Assembly: GCF_019880365.1 (NCBI RefSeq)
Contig: NZ_CP082271.1
Coordinates: 1,922,001 to 1,986,000 of the forward strand
Source: Pseudomonas sp. DNDY-54
GTDB taxonomy: Bacteria; Pseudomonadota; Gammaproteobacteria; Pseudomonadales; Pseudomonadaceae
Length of the DNA: 64,000 nucleotides
Direction of reading: 5' to 3'
The notes beneath the pieces are model-generated. The model was not told the origin of the DNA. It did not search any database and saw only the letters and a program-made list of their open reading frames with translations. Shown piece by piece: positions 40,499 through 49,762 of the stretch (positions are counted from its first letter, which is position 1; every line of letters starts with the position of its first letter). A program made the position numbers and the translations under genes.

Positions 40499-41177
40499 CG
40501 TCCTTTTCCCTATCCCTGACCATCCACCGCCGTTCTGCGACCAGAACCGCCGCTTCCCGGAAAACCGCGGCGTCCCGATAACTATCAATCGGTGCGTTCG
40601 CGGAAAACTCCTCAAGTGTTCACTGCATGCCTAAATGAGTGAGGCAGCCAGATACTGCCGTTGCCCATCACAGATGCGTGCCACCGTCTGTTAACTGCGA
40701 CTCAAGTGTGTAAGAAAAAGTTGCTGCAGGGATATGGCTGTGATCTCCATTCGGACGAATGGAATTGACGCGAAAACAAGCGAAACGGTCGTGATAGAGC
40801 TGTTCGTCGATCTTTGAAATTCTTTGGGATGACCCTATGCCGCATGTGGCCATGAGATGGATACCGTGTGGCCGAGCGTCGTGATCACCGTTACCTGTGC
40901 GTCAGCTCATCGAACGCGGATGTGATTTTTCGCGGGGCGTGATCCTGGTGGGCTGGAGGCATTCATCCCGAATCAGCGGCCGGCTGGCGTTTATTTCGGC
41001 CGCGTACGGCGCCTTCTGGCGCGCAGGGGGCGCCACAGCTGTGATTCGGGTTTCATAAATGCGGTCACGAACCACCATAGGCTCTAATCCGGGGGTTTCG
41101 AACACGATTATTTTTAAAGAAGGACTGAAGTATCCGATGAGTCAGCCGATGACTAGCGGGTACTGTTCAACTCGAGA
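40499..41177. other. Divergent intergenic region between the MBOAT operon and the chemoreceptor
   Basis: About 680 bases with no supported gene. It should contain both promoters. Just before the chemoreceptor an 18-codon frame (ATG 41137, with AAGGA about 10 bases upstream) overlaps the chemoreceptor start in another frame and could be a leader peptide, but nothing else supports it. An AT-rich block lies at 41105-41125. Confidence 0.4.
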
Positions 41178-42866
41178 ATGTCCATGCGTCTGACCCTGAA
41201 ACTGAAAGTTCTTCTTCTCGCACTGATACCCGTGGCCTTGTTCGCGTTGGTGCTTAGCGGTGCCGCCGCGCAGATCCTGCATGGCCTGGCGGATGAGGAA
41301 GTGGCCGAAACCCGTGAACGGATGATCCAGGACAGCCGTGCCCGGCTCGAGGATTACGTACGCATCGGCGTCAGCAGTGTGGCTCACCTTTATGAACCCG
41401 CCGCGCACGGTGATATGGCCAGTCGTGCTGAGGCGATAGCCATCCTGTCGAAGATCAAGTTCGGCAAGGGCGGCTACTTCTTCGGCCACGACTCGGAAGT
41501 CCGTCGGCTATTCAAGGGCGACGACCCCGCTGATATCGGCGTGAGCCTAAAGGACAAGCGTGACCCGAACGGCGTGTACCTCAACCGCGAGCTGGTTGAC
41601 GTCGCCAAGAATGGCACCTACTACGCGAGCTACTCCTCAGCGCTGCCAGGTAATGCCAATGTGCTGGTACCGAAGCTTGCGTACAGCTTCTATCTACCCA
41701 AGTGGGACATGGCTTTGGGCACGGCCGTAAACCTGGACAATATCGATCATGCGCTGGATGAAGTGCGGGTGGAGATCGATGACCGAGTCAATTCGATCCT
41801 CACCAGCATTCTCGCCATCGCCGGTGTGATGCTGGCGGCGCTGGGCATCGCTGGCGTGGTGCTCAGCAACTCGATTGTTCGTCCGATTCAGGTCATCAAG
41901 GATCAGCTGGACGAAATCGCTGCGGGCGATGGCAACCTGACGCATCGTCTGCCGGAGCATGGCAAAGATGAGCTGGGCCAGCTCGCCGGTTCCTTCAACC
42001 GCTTCGTTGGCAAGATCCACACCATGGTCAGCCAGGTGGCGGAGATGACCGGCCAGCTGACCGGCATGGTGGCGGAGGTGGCCGCTCAGGCGCAGCGCTC
42101 CGAGAAAGCCATGGAGACCCAGCGCCAGGAGACCGACCAGGTCGCAACGGCCATCAACGAGATGTCGGCTGCCGCGCAGGAAGTCGCCCATAGCGCCCAA
42201 GGCGCGGCCGAAGCGGCTCAGAAAACCGATCAGGAAGGGCAGCAGGCGAAAGCGGTGGTGGATTCGAGCATCCGCCAGATTCACGCATTGGTGGATGAAA
42301 TCCGTACCAGCGGCACGTCGCTGGATTCCCTGCAGCAGGACGTGCGCGCCATTGTCGGTGTGCTCGATGTCATCCGCTCGATTGCCGAGCAGACGAACCT
42401 GTTGGCGCTCAACGCAGCCATCGAAGCTGCCCGAGCCGGTGAAGCAGGTCGCGGGTTTGCGGTAGTGGCTGACGAGGTCCGTGCGCTTGCCAGCCGTACC
42501 CAGCAGAGCACCCAGGAAATTCAGGGCATGATCGACCGCTTGCAGACTGGCACCCAGCAGGCTGTCGCCGCCATGAGCCGTTCCAGTGAAGCGGGTGACG
42601 CGAGCAGCTCGCAGGCCAACCAGGCCGGGGCGTCACTCGATGCGATCTCGCAGCTGATCGCGACCATCAACGGGATGAACGCGCAAATCGCCAGCGCTGC
42701 CGAAGAGCAAACCGCAGTGGCTGAAGAAATCAACCGCAGCGTTCACCAGATCGCCAATGCGGTAGAAAACGTCGCGGAGGAAACCCAGCATGGCGCCCAA
42801 ACCGCGCGCAACCTGGCCAATGTAGGCGAGCGCCTCGGCGCGCTGGTTCGCCAGTTCCGTATCTGA
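41178..42866 (+). CDS. Methyl-accepting chemotaxis protein with single-Cache sensor
   Basis: A 562-residue inner-membrane chemoreceptor. Membrane helix 1 (about 10-32), periplasmic sCache_2 domain (about 35-190, with GKGGYFFGHDSEVRRLFKG and SFYLPKWDMALGTAVNLD), membrane helix 2 (about 205-228), HAMP (SNSIVRPIQVIKDQLDEIA) and a signalling domain with the conserved hairpin tip (SIAEQTNLLALNAAIEAARAG). Ligands of sCache_2 receptors are often small carboxylates, but this cannot be read from sequence. A second in-frame ATG at 41184 is possible. A strong terminator follows. Confidence 0.92.
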   Translation: MSMRLTLKLKVLLLALIPVALFALVLSGAAAQILHGLADEEVAETRERMIQDSRARLEDYVRIGVSSVAHLYEPAAHGDMASRAEAIAILSKIKFGKGGYFFGHDSEVRRLFKGDDPADIGVSLKDKRDPNGVYLNRELVDVAKNGTYYASYSSALPGNANVLVPKLAYSFYLPKWDMALGTAVNLDNIDHALDEVRVEIDDRVNSILTSILAIAGVMLAALGIAGVVLSNSIVRPIQVIKDQLDEIAAGDGNLTHRLPEHGKDELGQLAGSFNRFVGKIHTMVSQVAEMTGQLTGMVAEVAAQAQRSEKAMETQRQETDQVATAINEMSAAAQEVAHSAQGAAEAAQKTDQEGQQAKAVVDSSIRQIHALVDEIRTSGTSLDSLQQDVRAIVGVLDVIRSIAEQTNLLALNAAIEAARAGEAGRGFAVVADEVRALASRTQQSTQEIQGMIDRLQTGTQQAVAAMSRSSEAGDASSSQANQAGASLDAISQLIATINGMNAQIASAAEEQTAVAEEINRSVHQIANAVENVAEETQHGAQTARNLANVGERLGALVRQFRI

Positions 42867-42907
42867 CGCGGCCTGATCTCCCCAGACGCTCAAATTGGTC
42901 TCATGGC

Positions 42908-42932
42908 AAACCCCGCATTTGCGGGGTTTTTC
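42908..42932 (+). terminator. Intrinsic terminator after the chemoreceptor gene
   Basis: A 9-bp perfect stem AAACCCCGC/GCGGGGTTT with a 4-base loop, followed by TTTTC, lies about 40 bases after the stop. The T run identifies it as rho-independent on the plus strand. Confidence 0.88.
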
Positions 42933-42991
42933 ATTAGTGCAGGCCAGCTTTTGAAGTGCTGGCCTTCATCAGGCACAGTCAGCATGCTCAC

Positions 42992-43255
42992 GTAGGGTGG
43001 ATCGCGCTTCATCGATCCGCCGGGTGGCGGCCCACCGAGCGGAGTAACAGTGGATGTAAAAAGCGACATCCACCCTACGGACTTAGCGTCAGCCTAAGAA
43101 GTACAGACAGCCAGCTCGCGTAGGGTGGATCACGCTTCACCGATCCACCGGGTGGCGATCCACCGGGTGGCGCCCCACCGAGCGGAGTCACGGTGGATGT
43201 AAAAAGCGACATCCACCCTACGGACTTTGCGTCAGCCGAAGACGTACAGGCAGCC
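42992..43255. repeat. Tandem duplication of a REP-like hairpin with a copy of the atoE 3' end
   Basis: Two units, 42992-43112 and 43120-43255, each begin GTAGGGTGGATC(A/G)CGCTTC and end with ACATCCACCCTACGGACTT, forming a long inverted repeat, then a 33-base tail. The tail of the second unit is the last codons of atoE (minus strand, coding GCLYVFG and stop). The tail of the first unit is the same sequence with about five changes and still reads GCLYFLG and stop. The hairpin and gene end were therefore duplicated together. Confidence 0.8.
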
Positions 43256-44482
43256 CGAGATGACGATCCCCGAATACACCAGCATCAGCAGGCAATAGCC
43301 CATGATGTCGCGCGCACCAAGGCCGACAATACCGAGGATGGGCAGCGCCCAGAATGGCTGGATCATGTTGGTCCAGGCATCGCCCCAGGCGATCGCCATG
43401 GCGGTTACTGCCGGGGAAACGCCAAGTGCTTGGCCTGCGGGCAGCATGATCGGCCCCTGTACCGCCCACTGACCGCCACCCGACGGTACGAAGACGTTGA
43501 CCAACCCGGCGCTGAGGAACGCCAGCACGGGGAAGGTATCGGCCGACGACCAGGCGATGAAGGTATCGGTGACTTGCTTGCCTAACGACAGCCCCTCGGC
43601 GTTGGCGCCAACCATCATCCCCATGATCCCGGCGTAGAACGGGAACTGAATGACGATGCCGCTGATGCCGCCGATGCCGTCCTGCACCGCGCGCATGTAG
43701 CGCTCCGGCGAGCCGTGCAGCGCCAGACCGGTGAAGAGGAACAGGCCGATGACGATGTTCAGCGTCAGGGCGAAGCCGTTCTCGGCGAAGTAATAGCCGA
43801 AATACACCACGCCCAGCGCAACGATGATCAGGTTAAGAATACGGCTGTCGTCCATGCGCTGCGCCAGGGTGTTGCGGGGCAGCGGTTCGTGTTCCGGGTC
43901 GACCAGCAGCGCCGGGTCCGCGACCTTAGGTTCTTTCGGGTGCATCGCCCAGTTGAGGATTGGCAGGCCGATCACCAGCAGCGCGATGATGGTCAGGTTC
44001 ATGGTGGTGAACAGCGTGTCGCCAACGCCGATGGCGGCAGTCACGACACCGCCGGTCATGCGCTCCAGATCGGCGCCGCCGGTAGCCAATGACAGCGGGA
44101 TCGAGCCGGACAGCCCGCCGTGCCAGATCAGAAAACCGGAATAGGCCGCGGCGACCAGCAGCGGGTAGTCGACGCCTTTCACTTCACGGGCCAAGGCGCG
44201 GGCGAACACCGCACCGATCACCAGCCCAAAGCCCCAGTTGATCCAGGAACCGGCCAGTGCGACCAATGTCACCAAGACCACAGCGCGACCCGGCGTACGC
44301 GCGGTGCGGGCCAAACCGGCCAATAGACGATGGATAGCCGGCGCGCTGGCCAGGGCGTGGCCGGTCACCAGAATCAGTGCCATCTGCATGGCAAAGGTGA
44401 GCAGGTTCCAGAAGCCTGAGCCCCAATGCTTCGCCATGGCGGGCACGCCCTGGCCGGTCACGAGCATGCTGGCGACCAGCAC
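43232..44482 (-). CDS. atoE: Short-chain fatty acid transporter AtoE, 5' end frameshifted
   Basis: A 416-residue membrane protein with about ten hydrophobic segments, matching AtoE/TIGR00366 transporters (GFWNLLTFAMQMALILVTGHALAS, GPIMLPAGQALGVSP, WTNMIQPFWALPI). It would import acetoacetate or short-chain fatty acids to feed the CoA-transferase and thiolase encoded upstream. The frame opens at GTG 44482, inside the first membrane helix; the true N-terminus is found in another frame at 44519-44571, separated by an apparent one-base deletion. The gene is broken unless the deletion is a sequence error. Confidence 0.8.
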   Translation of the reverse strand: MLVASMLVTGQGVPAMAKHWGSGFWNLLTFAMQMALILVTGHALASAPAIHRLLAGLARTARTPGRAVVLVTLVALAGSWINWGFGLVIGAVFARALAREVKGVDYPLLVAAAYSGFLIWHGGLSGSIPLSLATGGADLERMTGGVVTAAIGVGDTLFTTMNLTIIALLVIGLPILNWAMHPKEPKVADPALLVDPEHEPLPRNTLAQRMDDSRILNLIIVALGVVYFGYYFAENGFALTLNIVIGLFLFTGLALHGSPERYMRAVQDGIGGISGIVIQFPFYAGIMGMMVGANAEGLSLGKQVTDTFIAWSSADTFPVLAFLSAGLVNVFVPSGGGQWAVQGPIMLPAGQALGVSPAVTAMAIAWGDAWTNMIQPFWALPILGIVGLGARDIMGYCLLMLVYSGIVISGCLYVFG

Positions 44483-44571
44483 GATAAGGCTGAGAAGAAT
44501 CGCAAAAACGAAAGGAGAAGTAGGTATCGCTGAATGAGCTTGACGCTCAAAGCGGTGACAGAGCTGAGCAT
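44483..44571 (-). pseudogene. Frameshifted N-terminal segment of atoE
   Basis: From ATG 44571 the frame reads MLSSVTALSVKLIQRYL, the usual AtoE beginning, but then leaves the family pattern. Moving one base at about 44518-44523 restores SPFVFAILLSLIVLVASM, which runs directly into the main atoE frame. The expected family residue at the junction is Pro (RYLP), so one C appears lost from a CTACCTTCTCC-like stretch. AGGA lies upstream of the ATG. Confidence 0.75.
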
Positions 44572-44705
44572 GGTCGTTGATCCTGTGTTGTTCTTCTTTT
44601 TAGTCGGCGGCGCACGTGCGTGGCGTGTGCCGCGGTTTCCCAGTGGTTCGAAGGTGTGTTGCGCTAGCGGTGTTGTCGATCCCCCTTATGAATCGGCGGA
44701 GCCTT

Positions 44706-45887
44706 TCAGCTGCGCTCGATGGCCAGCGCCACGCCCTGACCGCCACCGATGCACAGCGTCGCCAGGCCTTTCTTCGCATCGCGGCGAATCATTTCGTGGA
44801 GGAGGGTGACCAGCACACGGCAACCCGACGCGCCGATGGGGTGGCCGAGCGCAATGGCGCCGCCGTTGACGTTGACTTTCTCGGCATTCCAACCCAGCTC
44901 CTGACCGACAGACAGCGCTTGCGCGGCGAACGCTTCATTGGCCTCGATCAGATCCAGTTCGTCCAGCGTCCAGCCGGCTTTGTCCAGGCAGCGGCGGGTG
45001 GCTGAAACCGGCGCAATGCCCATGATCGCCGGGTCGACGCCGGCATTGGCGTAGGCCTTGATTGTCGCCAGCACCGGCAAGCCGAGTGCTTTGGCCTTGT
45101 CCGCGCTCATCAGCAGCACCGCAGCCGCGCCATCGTTGAGGCTGGAGGCGTTGCCAGCGGTGACTGAACCATCTTTCTTGAACGCCGGTTTGAGTTTCGC
45201 CAGAGACTCGGCAGTGGTGCCGGCCCGTGGTTGCTCGTCGGTGTCGAAACGCAGGGGCTCGCCTTTGCGCTGCGGAATCTCGATGGGCGTGATCTCGTCC
45301 TTGAAGCGCCCGGCCTCGATGGCCGCGACGGCTTTCTGCTGCGATGTCGCGGCGAAGGCATCCTGGGCCTCGCGGCTGATCACGTACTTGTCCACCAGAT
45401 TCTCGGCGGTGATGCCCATGTGGAAATCATTGAAGGCATCCCAGAGGCCGTCGCTGATCATGCTGTCGACCAGCTCGGCGTGGCCCATGCGTAGCCCGGT
45501 GCGCGCTTTCGGCAGTACGTAGGGTGCGAGGCTCATATTCTCCTGACCGCCCGCGATGATTACCTCCGCATCGCCGCAGCGAATTGCCTGGGTCGCCAGG
45601 TGCAAAGCCTTGAGGCCCGAGCCGCAGACCTTGTTCAGAGTGAAGGAGGGCACTGCATGGGGCAGCCCGGCCTTGATCGACGCCTGCCGCGCGGGGTTCT
45701 GCCCGGAGCCGGCCGTCAGGACCTGGCCGAGAATGACTTCATCCACGTCGGCCGGGTTTAGCCCGGTTTGTTCAAGCAGACGTTTGATGACCGCTGCGCC
45801 CAGATCAGGCGCGGCGATATTGGCCAGCGCGCCCTGAAAGGAGCCGATGGCGGTTCGGGTGGCGGCAACGATAACGACGTCTTGCAT
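44706..45887 (-). CDS. atoB: Acetyl-CoA acetyltransferase (thiolase)
   Basis: A 393-residue biosynthetic-type thiolase that splits acetoacetyl-CoA into two acetyl-CoA. Catalytic Cys88 lies in NKVCGSGLKAL, the His in GGAIALGHPIGASG and the second Cys in LCIGGGQGVAL. ATG 45887 has GGAG seven bases upstream; a longer frame reaches into a REP element and is rejected. It follows scoB on the same strand, so CoA-transfer to acetoacetate is followed directly by thiolysis. Confidence 0.93.
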   Translation of the reverse strand: MQDVVIVAATRTAIGSFQGALANIAAPDLGAAVIKRLLEQTGLNPADVDEVILGQVLTAGSGQNPARQASIKAGLPHAVPSFTLNKVCGSGLKALHLATQAIRCGDAEVIIAGGQENMSLAPYVLPKARTGLRMGHAELVDSMISDGLWDAFNDFHMGITAENLVDKYVISREAQDAFAATSQQKAVAAIEAGRFKDEITPIEIPQRKGEPLRFDTDEQPRAGTTAESLAKLKPAFKKDGSVTAGNASSLNDGAAAVLLMSADKAKALGLPVLATIKAYANAGVDPAIMGIAPVSATRRCLDKAGWTLDELDLIEANEAFAAQALSVGQELGWNAEKVNVNGGAIALGHPIGASGCRVLVTLLHEMIRRDAKKGLATLCIGGGQGVALAIERS

Positions 45888-45950
45888 GTTCTTACTCCGG
45901 TTGAGTCGGGTGGTGTAGCGAGCGGTGGTCGCCGGGCTCTGTAGAGTCTT

Positions 45951-45972
45951 CGCGAGCAAGCTCGCTCCTACA
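45951..45972. repeat. Pseudomonas REP element (CGCGAGCAAGCTCGCTCCTAC)
   Basis: A short palindromic element, GCGAGC and GCTCGC around AA, followed by CTACA, lies between scoB and atoB. A second copy is at 55039-55060 between benC and benD. This is a REP type widespread in pseudomonads and may form a hairpin in the sco-ato mRNA. Confidence 0.75.
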
Positions 45973-45987
45973 AGGAAGCGTGTGCGC

Positions 45988-46644
45988 TCAGAACGTCATT
46001 TCCGGTACGTGATCCGGCACCACCAGCTCCCCGGCGGTCTTGGCGATGATCTCTTCGACACTCACGCCGGGCGCGCGCTCCTTGAGGACGAAGGCGCCGT
46101 TCTCGATTTCCAGGTATGCCAGGTCAGTCAGCACGCGCTTGATGCAGCCGGCGCCGGTCAGCGGCAGGGTGCACTTGGGCAGCAGCTTGGATTCGCCATC
46201 CTTGGAAGCGTGCGTCATCAGCACGATGATGTTCTCGGCGCCGGCGACCAGGTCCATCGCACCGCCCATGCCTTTGATCAGTTTGCCCGGGATCATCCAG
46301 GAGGCAATGTTGCCCTGCACGTCGACCTCGAAGGCGCCGAGCACGGTGAGGTCGATATGCCCACCGCGGATCATCGCGAAGGATTCGGCCGAGTTGAAAA
46401 TGGAGGCGCCAACGCGTGCGGTGACGGTCTGCTTGCCGGCATTGATCATGTCGGCATCGAGTTCGGCCTCGGTGGGAAAGGCGCCCATGCCGAGCAGGCC
46501 GTTCTCCGATTGCAGCATCACTTCCATGCCTTCAGGCACGTAGTTGGCGACCAGGGTCGGGATGCCGATACCGAGGTTCACGTAAAAGCCGTCCTGCAGT
46601 TCACGGGCGACACGCTGGGCCATTTGTTCGCGGGAAAGTGCCAT
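45988..46644 (-). CDS. scoB: 3-oxoacid CoA-transferase subunit B
   Basis: A 218-residue subunit of the succinyl-CoA or acetyl-CoA:acetoacetate CoA-transferase. The catalytic Glu is in LQSENGLLGMG near residue 46, and VNLGIGIPTLVANY is typical. It pairs with the A subunit encoded 24 bases upstream. The enzyme activates acetoacetate to acetoacetyl-CoA for AtoB. Related AtoA/AtoD pairs use acetyl-CoA as donor, and I cannot tell which donor is used here. Confidence 0.9.
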   Translation of the reverse strand: MALSREQMAQRVARELQDGFYVNLGIGIPTLVANYVPEGMEVMLQSENGLLGMGAFPTEAELDADMINAGKQTVTARVGASIFNSAESFAMIRGGHIDLTVLGAFEVDVQGNIASWMIPGKLIKGMGGAMDLVAGAENIIVLMTHASKDGESKLLPKCTLPLTGAGCIKRVLTDLAYLEIENGAFVLKERAPGVSVEEIIAKTAGELVVPDHVPEMTF

Positions 46645-46668
46645 CGTCGATTCCTCTTATTCTTTTGT

Positions 46669-47367
46669 TTAGGTGCGGACGGTGCGCTTTTCGATGCGCT
46701 TCTCGAAGGTGCCGCAGATGATCCGGTCGACGTAGATGCCGGGCGTGTGGATCTGGGTGGGATCGATCTCACCAGGCTCGACGATTTCCTCGACCTCGAC
46801 CACGGTGACCTTTCCTGCAGCGGCGGCCAGCGGATTGAAGTTCTGCGCTGTGTGGCGGTAGATGACGTTGCCGTAGCGGTCGGCCTTCCAGCCTTTGACG
46901 ATGGCGAAGTCGCCGGTGATGGCGTGTTCGAGGATGTGCGGGCGGCCGTTGAATTCACGCACGTCCTTGCCCTCGGCGATGGGCGTGCCGTAGCCGGTGG
47001 CGGTGTAGAAGGCTGGAATGCCAGCGCCACCGGCGCGCATTTTTTCCGCCAGGGTGCCCTGAGGCGTCAGCTCGACTTCCAGCTCACCATTGAGCAACTG
47101 CTTTTCGAACAGCGCATTTTCGCCCACATAAGAGGCAATCATCTTGCGGATCTGCCGGTCTTCCAGCAGCACGCCGAGGCCAAAGCCATCCACGCCGCAG
47201 TTGTTGGAAACCACCGTCAGGTCGCGGGTGCCTTTGCGTTTGATCTCAGCGATGAGGTTTTCGGGGATGCCACACAAACCGAAGCCTCCGGCGAGAACGG
47301 TCATGCCGTCCTGCAACCCATCGAGCGCCTCGGCATACGAATTTACGCGCTTGTCGAAACCAGCCAT
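46669..47367 (-). CDS. scoA: 3-oxoacid CoA-transferase subunit A
   Basis: A 232-residue A subunit with the glycine-rich CoA-binding stretch MTVLAGGFGLCGIPENLI and NNCGVDGFGLGVLL. ATG 47367 begins MAGFDKRVNSYAEAL, the normal family start; upstream codons are not conserved. First gene of the operon scoA-scoB-atoB-atoE, divergent from a LysR regulator. Confidence 0.92.
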   Translation of the reverse strand: MAGFDKRVNSYAEALDGLQDGMTVLAGGFGLCGIPENLIAEIKRKGTRDLTVVSNNCGVDGFGLGVLLEDRQIRKMIASYVGENALFEKQLLNGELEVELTPQGTLAEKMRAGGAGIPAFYTATGYGTPIAEGKDVREFNGRPHILEHAITGDFAIVKGWKADRYGNVIYRHTAQNFNPLAAAAGKVTVVEVEEIVEPGEIDPTQIHTPGIYVDRIICGTFEKRIEKRTVRT

Positions 47368-47532
47368 AACCTTTTCCTTCTTGTTATTGAAGACTTGATC
47401 GTTCGGAGAAGAAGTCGTGGGCTGGAGTGTTCCCATGGCGTTCGGATTTGTTAAGTTGATTTTTAAGCACTATTGATTGATAAAACAAAACAAAGCGCGT
47501 GGTTGCGCCATCGTTTAGCTCGGATATTTCAA

Positions 47533-48432
47533 ATGACTGCCAAGCAACTTCGTGCATTTCTGGCGGTTGCTCACACGCTGAGTTTTGCCCAGGCCTGTGA
47601 GCGGCTGCACCTGTCGCAATCGGCGCTGAGCCTGACCATCAAGGCGTTGGAAGATGGTTTGGGAGGACGATTGTTCAGCCGAACGACGCGTGCCGTCAGC
47701 CTGACGCCTGAAGGCGAGGCGCTGTTGCCCTTGGCACGGCGGCTACTGGCAGATTGGGACAATGCAGAAGACGAATTGCGCCAGCGCTTCACGCTGCAAC
47801 AAGGCCGGGTGGCGTTGGCGTCGATGCCGTCCTTCGCAGGCAATCTGTTGCCATCGGTCCTGCGCGCGTTCCGTGATCGGTATCCGTCAATCAGCGTGAC
47901 CGTGCATGACGTGATCAACGAGCAGGTAATGGAGATGGTGCGCGATCGGCACGTGGAGCTCGGCATCGCCTTCGAGCCTGAGCCGAGCACGCCCTTGAGT
48001 TTCACGCCGCTCTACATGGATCGGTTCGTAGGCGTGGTGCCTGCGGATTCTCCCTTGGCCGCGAAGAACGAAGTGATCTGGGATGAGCTGCTTCAGCAAC
48101 CTTTCATCACACTGCAACGCCCGTCCACGGTGCGTTTCATGCTTGAAGACCACCTGCGCTTGCGCGGCCGCAACCTGCCGGTGCAGTTCGAGAGCCACCA
48201 GTTGGCGACCGTGGGTCGCATGGTTGCCTGTGGGTTGGGGGTCAGCGCAGTGCCGGCGCTGTGCTGCATGCAGATGCTGGAAGTCGGGGCCCAATGCGTC
48301 GCCCTCAGCGATCCGGTGATCGAACGGCCGGTGGGCATCCTTACCAAGCCGGGTCACGAGCTGTCGGTCGCGGCGCAGGCGATTGCCGATGCGTTGCGAG
48401 CAGAGACGGGTTACCCGCAGGACTCACGCTAG
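47533..48432 (+). CDS. LysR-family regulator divergent from the sco/ato operon
   Basis: A 299-residue LysR-type protein: N-terminal winged helix-turn-helix (AQACERLHLSQSALSLTIKALED, split here between positions 18 and 40) and a periplasmic-binding-like effector domain. By position it probably activates scoA-scoB-atoB-atoE in response to acetoacetate or a related acid, as is usual for divergent LysR genes. ATG 47533 begins MTAKQLRAFLAVAHTLSF. The 165-base gap to scoA is AT-rich and should contain the operator. Confidence 0.88.
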   Translation: MTAKQLRAFLAVAHTLSFAQACERLHLSQSALSLTIKALEDGLGGRLFSRTTRAVSLTPEGEALLPLARRLLADWDNAEDELRQRFTLQQGRVALASMPSFAGNLLPSVLRAFRDRYPSISVTVHDVINEQVMEMVRDRHVELGIAFEPEPSTPLSFTPLYMDRFVGVVPADSPLAAKNEVIWDELLQQPFITLQRPSTVRFMLEDHLRLRGRNLPVQFESHQLATVGRMVACGLGVSAVPALCCMQMLEVGAQCVALSDPVIERPVGILTKPGHELSVAAQAIADALRAETGYPQDSR

Positions 48433-48662
48433 ACGTCCTGGTAGTAAGGAGAGGTTGGCTCCGCTGGTCAGGAGTGAACGAAAGCGTGCGGTTACCGAAC
48501 GTCATCGATGTTGTCCTTTGGTCCGATCTCCTATGCTCGGACTCAGCGTTATGCTTCGCACCTCGGCAGTGTGGCCATGGCCCCGGTTCGGGTTGACGAT
48601 AGGCGAGTGACCGCCTCGCTGCGGTTTCAGCCTCACTATAAAAAAGACAAGAGTGCCTTGTG

Positions 48663-49616
48663 ATGGACAGTCTGCTGAATACGAAAAGCAGGATTTTTGA
48701 TCGTGCTGACCCGCATGCGGTGTCGGAGTACGTCAATCAGCATGTCGGTGCCCACTGCATTCAGCTGCCACGCACGGGGCATCCGCAAGCCAGCCTGAGC
48801 CACTGCACCTTCGGCAAGCTCGATCTGTGCAAGCTGAGTTACGGCGGCAGCGTCCACGTGACGTCGCCCGCCCTGGAAACCATCTATCACCTTCAACTGC
48901 TGCAGCGCGGGCATTGCCTCTGGCGAGGCCGTGGGCAGGAGCACTATTTCACGCCGGGCGAACTGTTGTTGATCAACCCGGACGATCCGGTGGATCTGAC
49001 CTATTCGGACGATTGCGAGAAGCTGATCGTCAAGCTACCGGCGTCCTTTCTGAAAAAGGCCTGCGCCGAGAACCAGTGGCATGCGCCTGGGGAAGGGATT
49101 CGGTTCACAGCCAGCCGCTATGACCTCAAGCAGCTCGACGGGATCGAAAGCCTGCTTGGGCTGATTTGCCAGGAAGCCGAAGCCGAGCATTGCGTGCCGC
49201 AATTGCAGGATCAGTACAGCCGCATCATCGCCTCGAAGCTTTTGTGCACGCTGGCCAACAATATCCATCGCGAGCCGTTGAGCGAGAGTTGCCCGTCGTT
49301 CGGGCGCATCACTGATTACATCGACGAGCACCTGAAAAAGGACATCTCGGTCGAACAGCTGGCGCAACTGGCAAACATGAGCCAACGGTCGCTCTACACG
49401 TTGTTCGAACGCCGGGTCGGCACCACGCCCAAGACCTACATCCGCCAGCGTAAGCTGGAGCAGATCCACGGTCGGCTGAGTGATCCCTCGGCCAAGGTCC
49501 GTAACATCACCGAGATCGCCATGGATTATGGATTCCTGCATCTTGGTCGCTTTTCAGAGACCTACAAGAGCACCTTCGGCGAACTGCCGTCCGATACGCT
49601 GCGCAAACATCACTGA
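48663..49616 (+). CDS. benR: AraC/XylS-family activator of benzoate catabolism
   Basis: A 317-residue regulator. The N-terminal AraC-binding-like domain (about 30-190) senses benzoate in BenR and XylS. The C-terminal AraC DNA-binding domain holds two helix-turn-helix motifs, the first near EQLAQLANMSQRSLYTLFERR and the second near ITEIAMDYGFLHLGRFSETY (about 215-310). BenR activates benABC in P. putida through TGCA-N6-GG-type repeats, which are present at 51841-51877. ATG at 48663 is preferred to the adjacent GTG. It is separated from benA by a histidine kinase gene. Confidence 0.9.
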   Translation: MDSLLNTKSRIFDRADPHAVSEYVNQHVGAHCIQLPRTGHPQASLSHCTFGKLDLCKLSYGGSVHVTSPALETIYHLQLLQRGHCLWRGRGQEHYFTPGELLLINPDDPVDLTYSDDCEKLIVKLPASFLKKACAENQWHAPGEGIRFTASRYDLKQLDGIESLLGLICQEAEAEHCVPQLQDQYSRIIASKLLCTLANNIHREPLSESCPSFGRITDYIDEHLKKDISVEQLAQLANMSQRSLYTLFERRVGTTPKTYIRQRKLEQIHGRLSDPSAKVRNITEIAMDYGFLHLGRFSETYKSTFGELPSDTLRKHH

Positions 49617-49762
49617 CGACACGGCCGCAGTGCTGGTTCGCTGAGCAAGCGCGCAGGCACAGGTACGTCTGCGCATTTGCCAGCAATGGGCTCACTAACC
49701 TTTCATTTCGGCGTTTCGCTAACCATAATCCTGACCTGGATCAATTGGGTGTTGGAGATTCC

